NCBI GenBank assembly: GCA_002840845.1
Contig: PHCS01000028.1
Location: 1-44,234 of the forward strand
Direction of reading: 5' to 3'
Length of the DNA: 44,234 nt
Source of the DNA: Betaproteobacteria bacterium HGW-Betaproteobacteria-14
Lineage (GTDB): Bacteria > Pseudomonadota > Gammaproteobacteria > Burkholderiales > Rhodocyclaceae
Positions 15,824-23,477 of this stretch are shown piece after piece. The notes under the pieces are model-generated. The model was not told the origin of the DNA and searched no databases. It worked only from the letters and a program-made list of their open reading frames with translations. Every line of letters starts with the position of its first letter. Position 1 is the stretch's first letter. The position numbers were made by a program, and so were the translations under genes.

Positions 15824-17338
15824 ATGAGTGCCATCCGCCAGGAAGATTTCATCCAGAGCATCGCCGACGCCTTCCAGTACATCAGCTACTACCATCCGGC
15901 CGATTACATCAAGGCGCTCACCGCCGCCTACGAGCATGAACAAAGCACCGCAGCCAAGGATGCCATCGCCCAGATCCTCATCAACTCGCGCATGTGCGCC
16001 GAGGGACATCGGCCGATCTGCCAGGATACGGGCATCGCCGTGGTGTTCCTCAAGGTCGGCATGAACGCCCGCTGGGAGGCCGCGATGAGCGTGCAGGAAA
16101 TGGTCGACGAAGGCGTACGTCGCGCCTACAGCAATCCGGACAACACGCTGCGCGCCTCAGTGCTGCGTGACCCGGCCGGAGCGCGCGCCAACTCCAAGGA
16201 CAATACCCCGGCCGTGGTGCATGTCGAGATTGTGCCAGGTGATCATGTCGAGGTGATCTGCGCGGCCAAGGGCGGTGGTTCCGAGAACAAATCCAAATTT
16301 CAGGCCCTCAACCCTTCCGACTCCATCGTTGACTGGGTGCTGAAGACCGTGCCGACCATGGGCGCCGGCTGGTGCCCGCCCGGCATTCTTGGCATCGGCA
16401 TCGGTGGCACGCCTGAAAAGGCCATGCTGCTGGCCAAGCAATCGCTGATGGCCCCTGTGGATATCCACGACCTCATCTCACGCGGACCGAAGAACCGTGC
16501 AGAAGAGCTGAGACTGGAGCTTTTCGAGAAGGTCAATGCACTAGGTATCGGCGCACAGGGCCTGGGGGGATTGACCACCGTTCTCGACGTCAAGGTACTG
16601 GACTACCCTACTCACGCCGCCTCCCTGCCGGTAGCCATGATTCCCAACTGTGCCGCCACTCGTCACGCGCATTTCCATCTGGATGGTTCCGGCCCAGCCA
16701 CGCTGGAGCCACCCAACCTGGAGGATTGGCCCAAACTCGCCTACGACAGCAGCAAGGGCCGGCGTGTCAATCTTGATGCCATCACGCGCCAGGAAGTAGC
16801 CAGCTGGCAACCCGGCGACGTGCTGCTGCTCAACGGCAAATTGCTCACTGGTCGCGATGCAGCGCACAAACGGATGATCGACATGCTGAACAAGGGCGAG
16901 AAGTTGCCAGTGGACTTCAGCAACCGATTTATCTACTACGTCGGCCCGGTCGATCCGGTGCGCAACGAAGTGGTCGGACCCGCCGGCCCGACCACGGCAA
17001 CCCGCATGGACAAATTCACCCGCCAGATGCTGGAACAGACCGGATTGCTCGGCATGGTCGGCAAGGCCGAGCGCGGCCCGGCCGCCATCGAGGCGATCCG
17101 CGACAACAAGGCGGTCTACCTGATGGCCGTCGGTGGTGCCGCCTACCTGGTGTCGAAAGCCATTCTCGCCGCTCGCGTGGTGGCCTTTGCGGATCTAGGC
17201 ATGGAGGCAATCTATGAGTTCGAGGTGAAAGACATGCCGGTTACCGTAGCGGTGGATTCACAGGGGACTTCAGTACACCAGACCGGCCCGCGCGAATGGC
17301 AGTCCAGGATCGGCAGGATCCCCGTAGTTACGAACTGA
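15824..17338 (+). CDS. Class I (iron-sulfur) fumarate hydratase
   Basis: Enzyme of 504 residues interconverting fumarate and malate in the TCA cycle. The alpha (TtdA-like) and beta (TtdB-like) regions are in one chain, as in FumA/FumB. The three cluster cysteines are visible: C66 in RPICQDTG, C184 in GAGWCPPG and C276 in IPNCAATRHAHF. The C-terminal domain carries GPAGPTTATRMDKFT and VGGAAYLVSKAI. An oxygen-labile 4Fe-4S cluster is expected from the family. An AAAGG ribosome binding site precedes the ATG. The last 11 bases overlap the end of the convergent receiver-GGDEF gene. Confidence 0.95.
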   Translation: MSAIRQEDFIQSIADAFQYISYYHPADYIKALTAAYEHEQSTAAKDAIAQILINSRMCAEGHRPICQDTGIAVVFLKVGMNARWEAAMSVQEMVDEGVRRAYSNPDNTLRASVLRDPAGARANSKDNTPAVVHVEIVPGDHVEVICAAKGGGSENKSKFQALNPSDSIVDWVLKTVPTMGAGWCPPGILGIGIGGTPEKAMLLAKQSLMAPVDIHDLISRGPKNRAEELRLELFEKVNALGIGAQGLGGLTTVLDVKVLDYPTHAASLPVAMIPNCAATRHAHFHLDGSGPATLEPPNLEDWPKLAYDSSKGRRVNLDAITRQEVASWQPGDVLLLNGKLLTGRDAAHKRMIDMLNKGEKLPVDFSNRFIYYVGPVDPVRNEVVGPAGPTTATRMDKFTRQMLEQTGLLGMVGKAERGPAAIEAIRDNKAVYLMAVGGAAYLVSKAILAARVVAFADLGMEAIYEFEVKDMPVTVAVDSQGTSVHQTGPREWQSRIGRIPVVTN

Positions 17339-18458
17339 CGAGGCGCTTCAGCTTCGCCTCGGCGTCCTCGGGGTTCATGCCCAGTTTCAGTTCGTTTTCG
17401 ATCAGCTTGAGCAAGGGCATGAGCTGGACGGCGAGCGCTGCCAGATGCGACTTGACTCCTTCCGCATTGCCTGCATGCAGCAGGGCCATGGCATCTTCGA
17501 CACCCAAACTTGGCATAGGTGGCTTGGCATCCTCCTCGACATCTGCCGGCTCGACAAGCTTCGCCTCCTCCTCTTCGACCGCACGACCTTCGGCAAGCTG
17601 CAACAGATGGGTCATGGTCTGCCATTCGTCGTCCCTGCTGTTGGCAAGGCCGAATTTCAGATTGACATCGACCCGCTCACCGCGATAACTGATCGTGGCA
17701 TTGCGAATGGTCTGATCCAGGCGGTTGGCGAAAGCACGTGCATCGTCCAGGCCAATGCCTGGACAAACGACCGTGAACTGCGCCTGGCCAGTTTGAGAGA
17801 CTGTGTCTTCCAGCCTGACCCGCTTCGACAAGATGGCGCGAAACTGCTTGATGAGCTGGTCGCCAACAGGCCGTCCAAACCTTCCAATCAAGTCATCGAG
17901 GCGATCGATCTCCACAACGATGACGCTGATTTCACTGCCGTGGCGTTGCGCCAAAGCCAGCGCCTGCCGACCCTGTTGTTTGAGGTATTCCTCGCTGGAA
18001 AGGCCGGATTCCGGATCGACCATGACCTGCTTGGCCATGGCCTCGAGTTCGCTCCGGGTTGTTGCCAATCTGACCAGTGCATCGAGCCTGGCGAGCAATT
18101 CGGCAGTGCCAATGCCCTTGGTGATGAAGTCGGTGGCACCGCATTCCTTGGCATGGTGGCGCGCCGACTCGTCCTCGTCACCCGAAATCATGATGACCGG
18201 CATTTCGCGGATGCGTGCGATATTGGATCCGCGAACGCGCTTCAGCAGGCCGTAGCCATCCAGTTTCGGCATGGTGAGGTCGGAGATCAGTACCTTGATG
18301 TTCGAATCCACCATCAAAGTCTGCCAGCCTGCTTCGCCATCCCCCTCTTCGCGCACCTCGAAACGGCCCTTGATGAGCTTGACGATGGTCGCGCGAACCA
18401 TGCGCGAATCATCGACGATAAGGACTCGCGGCAAAGCTGGGACTGCTGTTTCGCTCAT
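17328..18458 (-). CDS. Response regulator with degenerate GGDEF domain
   Basis: Protein of 376 residues. The N-terminal receiver (about 10-130) has the acidic pair D16/D17, phospho-acceptor D60 in LISDLTMP and lysine K114 in FITKGIG, where a proline normally follows the lysine. A GGDEF-fold domain (about 145-290) has VDPESGLSSEEYL in place of the usual DxLTGLxNR, and GQAQF at 224-228 instead of GG[DE]EF, so it should not make c-di-GMP. RLED at 215-218 keeps the RxxD inhibitory-site motif five residues upstream, so it may bind c-di-GMP. An acidic linker and an alpha-helical tail complete it. It lies 11 bp after the AcuI-like gene on the same strand and overlaps the convergent fumarase end. Confidence 0.88.
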   Translation of the reverse strand: MSETAVPALPRVLIVDDSRMVRATIVKLIKGRFEVREEGDGEAGWQTLMVDSNIKVLISDLTMPKLDGYGLLKRVRGSNIARIREMPVIMISGDEDESARHHAKECGATDFITKGIGTAELLARLDALVRLATTRSELEAMAKQVMVDPESGLSSEEYLKQQGRQALALAQRHGSEISVIVVEIDRLDDLIGRFGRPVGDQLIKQFRAILSKRVRLEDTVSQTGQAQFTVVCPGIGLDDARAFANRLDQTIRNATISYRGERVDVNLKFGLANSRDDEWQTMTHLLQLAEGRAVEEEEAKLVEPADVEEDAKPPMPSLGVEDAMALLHAGNAEGVKSHLAALAVQLMPLLKLIENELKLGMNPEDAEAKLKRLVSS

Positions 18459-18469
18459 GGCTGCGGGAT

Positions 18470-19462
18470 TCAGCCGGCGCAGTCAACCACGACGCGTCCA
18501 TGCGCCTGGCCTTTGATGAATTCATCGAATACGGTCGGCAGTTCTGCCAGTTTGACCATGCGAGTCATGCCGGCCAGGTGCGCGGGACGCATGTCAGTGG
18601 CCAAACGTTCCCAAACCTTGCGTCGCAATGGCATGGCGGTGTAGCCGGAATCGATGCCGAGAAGGCTGGCGCCACGCAGGATGAAGGGTGCCACCGTCGT
18701 ATTGAGGCTCATGCTCGCAGCCAGTCCGATGCTGGCGATCACCCCGTTCTGTTTCATGTTGCTGGCCATCCAGGCAAGCACATCGCCGCCGAGATTGTCC
18801 ACGGCGCCCGCCCATAGCGTTTTTTCGAGCGGCTTGATCTTGCTCAGGTCCAGGCTTGAGCGCAGCAACACTTCCTTCGCACCCAGGCCTTTCAGATATT
18901 CAGTCTGGCTTTCCTTGCCGGTGAGTGCCACGACCTCGTAGCCCAGGCGCGTGAGGATGTCGACGGCAATGCTGCCTACACCGCCTGTGGCCCCGCTGAC
19001 GACCACCCTGCCATTGGCCGGCATGAGGCCGTTCTCCTCCATGCGCACCACCGCCAGTGCTGCGGTATAGCCTGCGGTACCCAGCGCCATCGCATCCTGC
19101 AGCGACAATCCGTTTGGCAGCGGCACCACCCAGTCAGCGGGAACACGGCCGTATTCTGCATAGCCGCCGTGGTGCGCCACTCCTATGTCGTAGCTGGTGG
19201 CGATGACGGCATCGCCTTCCTTGAAGCGTGCATCCGTACTTTTCGCCACGGTGCCCGCCATATCGATGCCGCCGACGCAAGGATAGCGGCGAATGATCCG
19301 ACCTGCTCCCGTAGCAGCCAAGGCGTCTTTGTAATTGACACTGGAATGGGAGATCCTGATCGTGACCTCGCCCTTGTCGAGTTGATCCTCGCTAAGTTGA
19401 GTGAAGCCGGCGACGGTCTTGCCTTCCTTCTGCTCAATCAGATAGGCTTTGAAAGCGTTCAT
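18470..19462 (-). CDS. AcuI/YhdH-type acrylyl-CoA reductase family oxidoreductase
   Basis: MDR-superfamily enzyme of 330 residues of the YhdH/AcuI branch, which reduces acryloyl-CoA to propionyl-CoA with NADPH and protects against acrylyl-CoA. The N-terminal ISHSSVNYKDALAATG, YPCVGGIDMAGTV, the cofactor motif VVVSGATGGVGSIAVDIL and the end FIKGQAHGRVVVD are diagnostic. No zinc-binding residues are present. A very good AGGAGG site lies 7 bp before the ATG and a TATAAT box about 66 bp upstream. The receiver-GGDEF gene follows after 11 bp. Confidence 0.92.
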   Translation of the reverse strand: MNAFKAYLIEQKEGKTVAGFTQLSEDQLDKGEVTIRISHSSVNYKDALAATGAGRIIRRYPCVGGIDMAGTVAKSTDARFKEGDAVIATSYDIGVAHHGGYAEYGRVPADWVVPLPNGLSLQDAMALGTAGYTAALAVVRMEENGLMPANGRVVVSGATGGVGSIAVDILTRLGYEVVALTGKESQTEYLKGLGAKEVLLRSSLDLSKIKPLEKTLWAGAVDNLGGDVLAWMASNMKQNGVIASIGLAASMSLNTTVAPFILRGASLLGIDSGYTAMPLRRKVWERLATDMRPAHLAGMTRMVKLAELPTVFDEFIKGQAHGRVVVDCAG

Positions 19463-19527
19463 GACAATACCTCCTGTGACGTGTAACTTGCCGCCAGCAC
19501 TGCCAGCTGCCAGCGACGGACGAATCG

Positions 19528-19533
19528 ATTATA
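19528..19533 (-). promoter_or_regulatory. -10 box (TATAAT) upstream of the AcuI-like gene
   Basis: A perfect TATAAT on the minus strand lies 66 bp upstream of the ATG at 19462. No good -35 hexamer is seen at 16-18 bp, so an activator may be needed. Confidence 0.45.
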
Positions 19534-19608
19534 CTCAATCGTCACTTGATTTTCTGTTATTGGTCAGAACGATGCAGCTAGTTCTTCATGTCGATACGTA
19601 AATCTGCC

Positions 19609-19637
19609 TTTACAAACTGCAGACGCACAACTATAGT
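19609..19637 (+). promoter_or_regulatory. Sigma70-like promoter abutting the NlpC/P60 start codon
   Basis: TTTACA (19609-19614), a 17-bp spacer and TATAGT (19632-19637) make a near-consensus promoter. The -10 box ends 7 bp before the ATG at 19645, so transcription should begin at or one base before the start codon. That predicts a leaderless mRNA. Confidence 0.6.
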
Positions 19638-19644
19638 CAAGTGC

Positions 19645-20166
19645 ATGAAATTTCGACACATTGCCTTTGGCCTGTGCTTTCTGATATTTGCCTCGGCCAC
19701 CTGGGCCTCGGAAGAACGCACTGCTGAGAAAACGCAGACATTGCTCGATCGCTATACATCGAGCGCGCAGGAACTGGCGTTACGCGCCCTGTCCTTTGTC
19801 GGAGTGAGTTATCGGCGCGGGGGCGAATCCCCGGAAACCGGCTTTGACTGCAGCGGTCTGGTTCGCCATGTTTTTCGTGAGGGCCTGGGCATGATCCTGC
19901 CTCGCACCTCTCGCGATATCAGCCGAGTGGGCGAGACCATCGACCGCGATGCCTTGCGACCAGGTGATCTCGTGTTCTTCAATACCCTCCGCCGCGGCTT
20001 TTCGCATGTTGGCATCTATCTAGGCGAGCATCGTTTCGTGCATGCGCCCGCCTCAGGTGGCGAGGTGAGAATAGAGGATATTCGTCATCAGTACTGGACC
20101 AGGCGCTTCAATGGCGCCAGACGCATCGCCGCAGCGGAAATCAGCAATCCCAAGCAAGACCCCTAA
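19645..20166 (+). CDS. Exported NlpC/P60 (C40) peptidoglycan hydrolase
   Basis: Periplasmic protein of 173 residues. A signal peptide (MKFRHIAFGLCFLIFASATWA, cut near residue 21) precedes an NlpC/P60 cysteine-peptidase domain that cleaves stem-peptide bonds in peptidoglycan. The catalytic residues are visible: C69 in FDCSGLVRH, H121 in SHVGIYLG and the third polar residue H133 in RFVHAP. The ATG at 19645 is chosen because the signal peptide starts there. A longer in-frame start at 19588 adds a basic segment with no signal-like features. There is no ribosome binding site before the chosen ATG, consistent with the promoter sitting directly upstream. Confidence 0.9.
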   Translation: MKFRHIAFGLCFLIFASATWASEERTAEKTQTLLDRYTSSAQELALRALSFVGVSYRRGGESPETGFDCSGLVRHVFREGLGMILPRTSRDISRVGETIDRDALRPGDLVFFNTLRRGFSHVGIYLGEHRFVHAPASGGEVRIEDIRHQYWTRRFNGARRIAAAEISNPKQDP

Positions 20167-20225
20167 GTCTCGCCATTCGGGCGCACCGCCCAAGTCCGCA
20201 GTAACGGGCTGCCAATTTAATCGCT

Positions 20226-20266
20226 AATGCGAATGATTTGCATTCTGGTTATTTTTTTGTTAGGAT
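20226..20266 (+). promoter_or_regulatory. Fur-like operator overlapping the promoter of the iron-binding protein gene
   Basis: An inverted repeat AATGCGAAT-G-ATTTGCATT (20226-20244, 8 of 9 pairs matching) resembles a Fur box. Its right arm contains TTGCAT (20238-20243), which is a -35 hexamer 17 bp upstream of TAGGAT (20261-20266). Binding of Fur-iron here would block RNA polymerase. The ATG of the binding protein lies 31 bp downstream. Confidence 0.6.
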
Positions 20267-20297
20267 TCGCCCACTGAAACCTTATGGGAATATAGCC

Positions 20298-21314
20298 ATG
20301 CCATCGATCCGCCCCTGCCTTTTCCTGACCGCAGCGATCTGCACACTTCCTGCCTTGGCCCAGGAGAATGTACTTAACCTGTATTCCGCACGGCACTACC
20401 AAACGGACGAGGCGCTCTATGCCAACTTCACCAGGAATACCGGCATCAAGATCAACCGCATTGAAGGCAAGGAAGACGAACTGCTCGAGCGCATCAAAAA
20501 TGAAGGTGCCAACAGCCCGGCGGATGTTTTCATCACGGTAGATGCCGCGCGTCTGGCCCAAGCCGATGCCCTAGGAATTTTTGCACCGGTCAAATCAAGG
20601 ATTCTGGAGGACCGAATTCCGAACAACCTGCGTTCCCCTGGCTGGTTCGCCTTTTCAACCCGCGCCCGCGTCATCATCTACAACAAGGACTCGATCAACC
20701 CGTCCGACGTGCAGAAATACGAGGATCTGGCTGGCACAAAACTCAAGGGCAAAGTCTGCGTGCGCTCGGGCGCCCACCCCTACAACCTCTCGCTCGGTTC
20801 CGCACTGATCCAGCACCTTGGTGCACAAAAGACAGAAGAATGGGCCAATGGGCTGGTGGCGAATTTCGCGCGCACGCCCAAGGGGGGCGACACCGATCAG
20901 ATTCGTGCTGTCGCTGCCGGGGAATGCGGCGTATCCATTTCCAACACCTACTACATTGCAAGACTATTGCGCTCCGCGAAACCTGAGGATAAAAAGGTCA
21001 TGGAGAAGATCGGCGTCGTTTGGCCTAACCAGAGCACTTTCGGAACGCACATCAATATTTCCGGGGGCGGCATGCTGAAATCCGCGCCGCACAAGGAAGC
21101 GGCAGTTAAGTTCCTTGAATACCTTTCCAGCGACGAAGCTCAGGCCTACTTTGCAAATGGCAACAACGAATGGCCGGTAGTGAAGACCGCAAAAGTCAAC
21201 AATCCGGCACTCGAGTCGCTCGGCACCTTCAAGCCTGACAGCCTTAACATCGGCATCCTGTCGAAAAACACGGCACAGGCACAGAAGATCTTCGACCGGG
21301 CCGGCTGGCGGTAG
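20298..21314 (+). CDS. Ferric iron ABC transporter, periplasmic binding protein (FbpA/FutA-like)
   Basis: Precursor of 338 residues with a signal peptide (MPSIRPCLFLTAAICTLPALA), followed by the mature start QENVLNLYSARHYQTDEALY. That start is typical of class II ferric-binding proteins, including the early Tyr/His region. Conserved pieces SPADVFITVDAARL, RTPKGGDTDQIRAVAAGEC and ISNTYYIARL (tyrosine pair for iron) fit FutA/FbpA. It binds Fe3+ in the periplasm and delivers it to the permease. The ATG at 20298 is preferred because it begins the signal peptide. A Fur-like operator lies upstream. The permease and ATPase genes lie 0.4-2.2 kb downstream in divergent orientation. Confidence 0.95.
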   Translation: MPSIRPCLFLTAAICTLPALAQENVLNLYSARHYQTDEALYANFTRNTGIKINRIEGKEDELLERIKNEGANSPADVFITVDAARLAQADALGIFAPVKSRILEDRIPNNLRSPGWFAFSTRARVIIYNKDSINPSDVQKYEDLAGTKLKGKVCVRSGAHPYNLSLGSALIQHLGAQKTEEWANGLVANFARTPKGGDTDQIRAVAAGECGVSISNTYYIARLLRSAKPEDKKVMEKIGVVWPNQSTFGTHINISGGGMLKSAPHKEAAVKFLEYLSSDEAQAYFANGNNEWPVVKTAKVNNPALESLGTFKPDSLNIGILSKNTAQAQKIFDRAGWR

Positions 21315-21331
21315 GCATTCTTCCCGCATGA

Positions 21332-21358
21332 GCGCCGGTCGCATCGAACGACTGGCGC
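21332..21358 (+). terminator. Possible terminator hairpin after the iron-binding protein gene
   Basis: GCGCCGGTCG, a 7-base loop and CGACTGGCGC form a 10-bp stem with one G-T pair, starting 17 bp after the stop codon. The following sequence (CCCATTGTTTCC) has only a weak T run, so termination efficiency is uncertain. Confidence 0.4.
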
Positions 21359-21531
21359 CCCATTGTTTCCGAAATGACTTGAAGCAAATCAGGCAACGTC
21401 ATGTTTACAAGGATGTGTAAGCGCAACATCCTGATGCTATTGAAAAATTTTAGGGGGAAAAGCCTAGAACTGACTACATGCCTTGGTTATCTCAACCGTT
21501 AAGAAGGCTACAAGGGCAACGGAGGTTGGCC

Positions 21532-21726
21532 ATGGCGACGACGGCTCAAGGCAAGGTCATGAAGGTAACGGCACCGGGCTTCCACGACGAAGCTTTGTGG
21601 CGCAAGCGGGGGTCAAAATGGACCTGCATCAGTGCTGGGCCGATTCTGCACTGGATGATCGGCAAGCCCTATCACGAGGTGTCACGCTATATCGAGCGCA
21701 AGGGCTGGCGGGTAATCTGGGGCTAG
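21532..21726 (+). CDS. Hypothetical small protein
   Basis: Protein of 64 residues from an ATG at 21532 that has an excellent GGAGG site 6 bp upstream. An in-frame ATG at 21478 would add 18 residues but has no ribosome binding site. The product is basic and rich in tryptophan (WRKRGSKWTC, GPILHWMIGKPYHEVSRYIE, GWRVIWG). It has no signal peptide or membrane helix, and I recognise no family. The 217 bp upstream, back to the iron-binding protein stop, contain only the hairpin at 21332-21358 and an A/T-rich stretch. It ends 4 bp from the convergent permease gene. It could be a regulator or nucleic-acid binder, but nothing proves this. Confidence 0.65.
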   Translation: MATTAQGKVMKVTAPGFHDEALWRKRGSKWTCISAGPILHWMIGKPYHEVSRYIERKGWRVIWG

Positions 21727-21730
21727 CGCT

Positions 21731-23410
21731 TCAGCATCCCTGCGCGGATTTTCCCTTCGCGATTTGTCGCGACACTGCGATCAGCGGGAGAATGCCGACT
21801 GCGACGATCGCCAAGGCGGCTGTCGAGGCTTCCGCCAGCCTTTCATCCGACGCCAGCGTGTAGGCCTGCGTCGCCAGCGTGTCGAAGTTGAACGGCCGCA
21901 TGACCAGAGTCGCAGGCAACTCCTTCATAACATCCACGAACACCAGCAATCCCGCCGTAAGCAGGCTGCCGCGCAGCAGCGGCAAATGAACGCGGCGTAG
22001 CGTCGCTGCCTGGCCCAAGCCGAGCGAGCGGGCAGCATCATCCATGCTCGACGTGACCTTTCCGAGGCTTGCCTCTACTGTCTGCAGCGCTATCGCCAGA
22101 AAGCGTGTCAGATAGGCATAGACCAGCGCGGCGATGCCGCCCGTTATCAGCAGTCCGGGATTGACGCCCGACCAGGAGGCAATCCAGCCTGCCAGCCAAT
22201 TGTCCAGGCGCGTTACCGGAATCAGGACGCCGACGGCGATCACCGAGCCCGGCACGGAATAGCCCAGCCCGACGATGCGGTTCATCCACTGCGGCCAGCG
22301 CGACCGCGACAAGCGTGCGGCATAGGCCAGCAATACGGCAAATCCCACCGCGAGCAGTGCGGTCAGCGCCGCCAACATGAAGCTGTTGCCTGCCAACTGC
22401 ACAAAGCGCGCACCGAACTGGGCATCGCCCTCGACAAGCGCCATGTGCAGAAGGATTCCAGAAGGCACGAGAAAACCCAGCAGCAACGGCACGGCGCAAA
22501 CCAGGACTGCTCCGAACGCCCTGATCCCCGACAAGCGGCGTCCTGGATGCGGTCGGTTGCGTCCGGTGGTGTTGTGAAAGCGTGCGCGACCGCGACTGGC
22601 GCGCTCGAGCAGGAGTACCAGCACGACAAACCCAAGCAACGCGGCGGAAAGCTGCGCGGCGGCGACACGGTCGCCCAGCGAGAACCAGGCGCGGTAAATG
22701 CCGGTCGTGAAGGTCTGAACTGCGAAATACGCCACCGTGCCGTAATCGGCAAGCGTCTCCATCAGGGCCAGTGCCGTTCCCGCCGCCACGGCCGGTCGTG
22801 CCAGAGGCAGTGAAATGCGGAAAAAACTCCCCCATGCCCCCAGGCCCAGCGAACGTCCTGCTTCCAGCATGCCGCTCGCTCGCTCCATGAAGGCGGTGCG
22901 GGCGAGCAGATAGACGTAGGGATACAGAACGAAAATGAACATGACGATTGCGCCGCCCAGCGTTCGCACATCGGGAAACCAGTACTCCCCCGCCTGCCAG
23001 CCGAAACTTTCGCGCAAACCGCTCTGAACCGGCCCGACGAACTGCAGCAGGTCGGTGTAGGTATAGGCCATGACATAGCCCGGTACGGCAAGCGGCAGCA
23101 CCAGCGCCCATTCAAAAAGGCGCCGCCCGGGAAAATCGTGCATGGTAACCAGCCATGCCGTGGAAACGCCGACAAAGATCACGCCGCAGCCGACGCCAAG
23201 GCACAGCCACAGGGTATTGGCAATGTATTCCGGCAGGACGGTCGCTGATAGATGCGACCAGGTGTCGCCGGTTCCGCCGCCAAACAGATTGGCCCAAACG
23301 CTGAAGATGGGTGCTGCCGCCAAAGCGGCAATGCCGAGCGCCGCCAAGGCGAGCGCGCCCAAGCCGCGATTACCGGGTCGAAAAAACAATGGCGTGGTTG
23401 TGGGTTGCAT
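21731..23410 (-). CDS. Ferric iron ABC transporter, permease (FbpB-like)
   Basis: Inner-membrane permease of 559 residues with a duplicated binding-protein-dependent transport domain and about 12 helices. This is the usual FbpB/SfuB arrangement. Each half has an EAA-type loop: EAGRSLGLGAWGSFFRISLP in the first and DDAARSLGLGQAATLRRVHLP in the second. These contact the ATPase. It carries Fe3+ across the inner membrane with the binding protein at 20298 and the ATPase at 23478. It is divergent from the ATPase gene across only 67 bp, which contains a Fur-like site, so the two may be co-regulated. Confidence 0.95.
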   Translation of the reverse strand: MQPTTTPLFFRPGNRGLGALALAALGIAALAAAPIFSVWANLFGGGTGDTWSHLSATVLPEYIANTLWLCLGVGCGVIFVGVSTAWLVTMHDFPGRRLFEWALVLPLAVPGYVMAYTYTDLLQFVGPVQSGLRESFGWQAGEYWFPDVRTLGGAIVMFIFVLYPYVYLLARTAFMERASGMLEAGRSLGLGAWGSFFRISLPLARPAVAAGTALALMETLADYGTVAYFAVQTFTTGIYRAWFSLGDRVAAAQLSAALLGFVVLVLLLERASRGRARFHNTTGRNRPHPGRRLSGIRAFGAVLVCAVPLLLGFLVPSGILLHMALVEGDAQFGARFVQLAGNSFMLAALTALLAVGFAVLLAYAARLSRSRWPQWMNRIVGLGYSVPGSVIAVGVLIPVTRLDNWLAGWIASWSGVNPGLLITGGIAALVYAYLTRFLAIALQTVEASLGKVTSSMDDAARSLGLGQAATLRRVHLPLLRGSLLTAGLLVFVDVMKELPATLVMRPFNFDTLATQAYTLASDERLAEASTAALAIVAVGILPLIAVSRQIAKGKSAQGC

Positions 23411-23441
23411 CTTGGTCGTGCGTCAAGCTGCTGCCTGAAGC

Positions 23442-23460
23442 ATAATGAGAATTGTAATTG
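23442..23460. promoter_or_regulatory. Fur-like site between the iron permease and ATPase genes
   Basis: The A/T-rich stretch ATAATGAGAATTGTAATTG stands out from the GC-rich surroundings. Its first half matches the Fur consensus closely (about 13 of 19 bases overall by eye). It lies between the divergent permease (start 23410) and ATPase (start 23478) genes and could control both. Confidence 0.5.
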
Positions 23461-23477
23461 ATTGTGATTGCTTGGCC

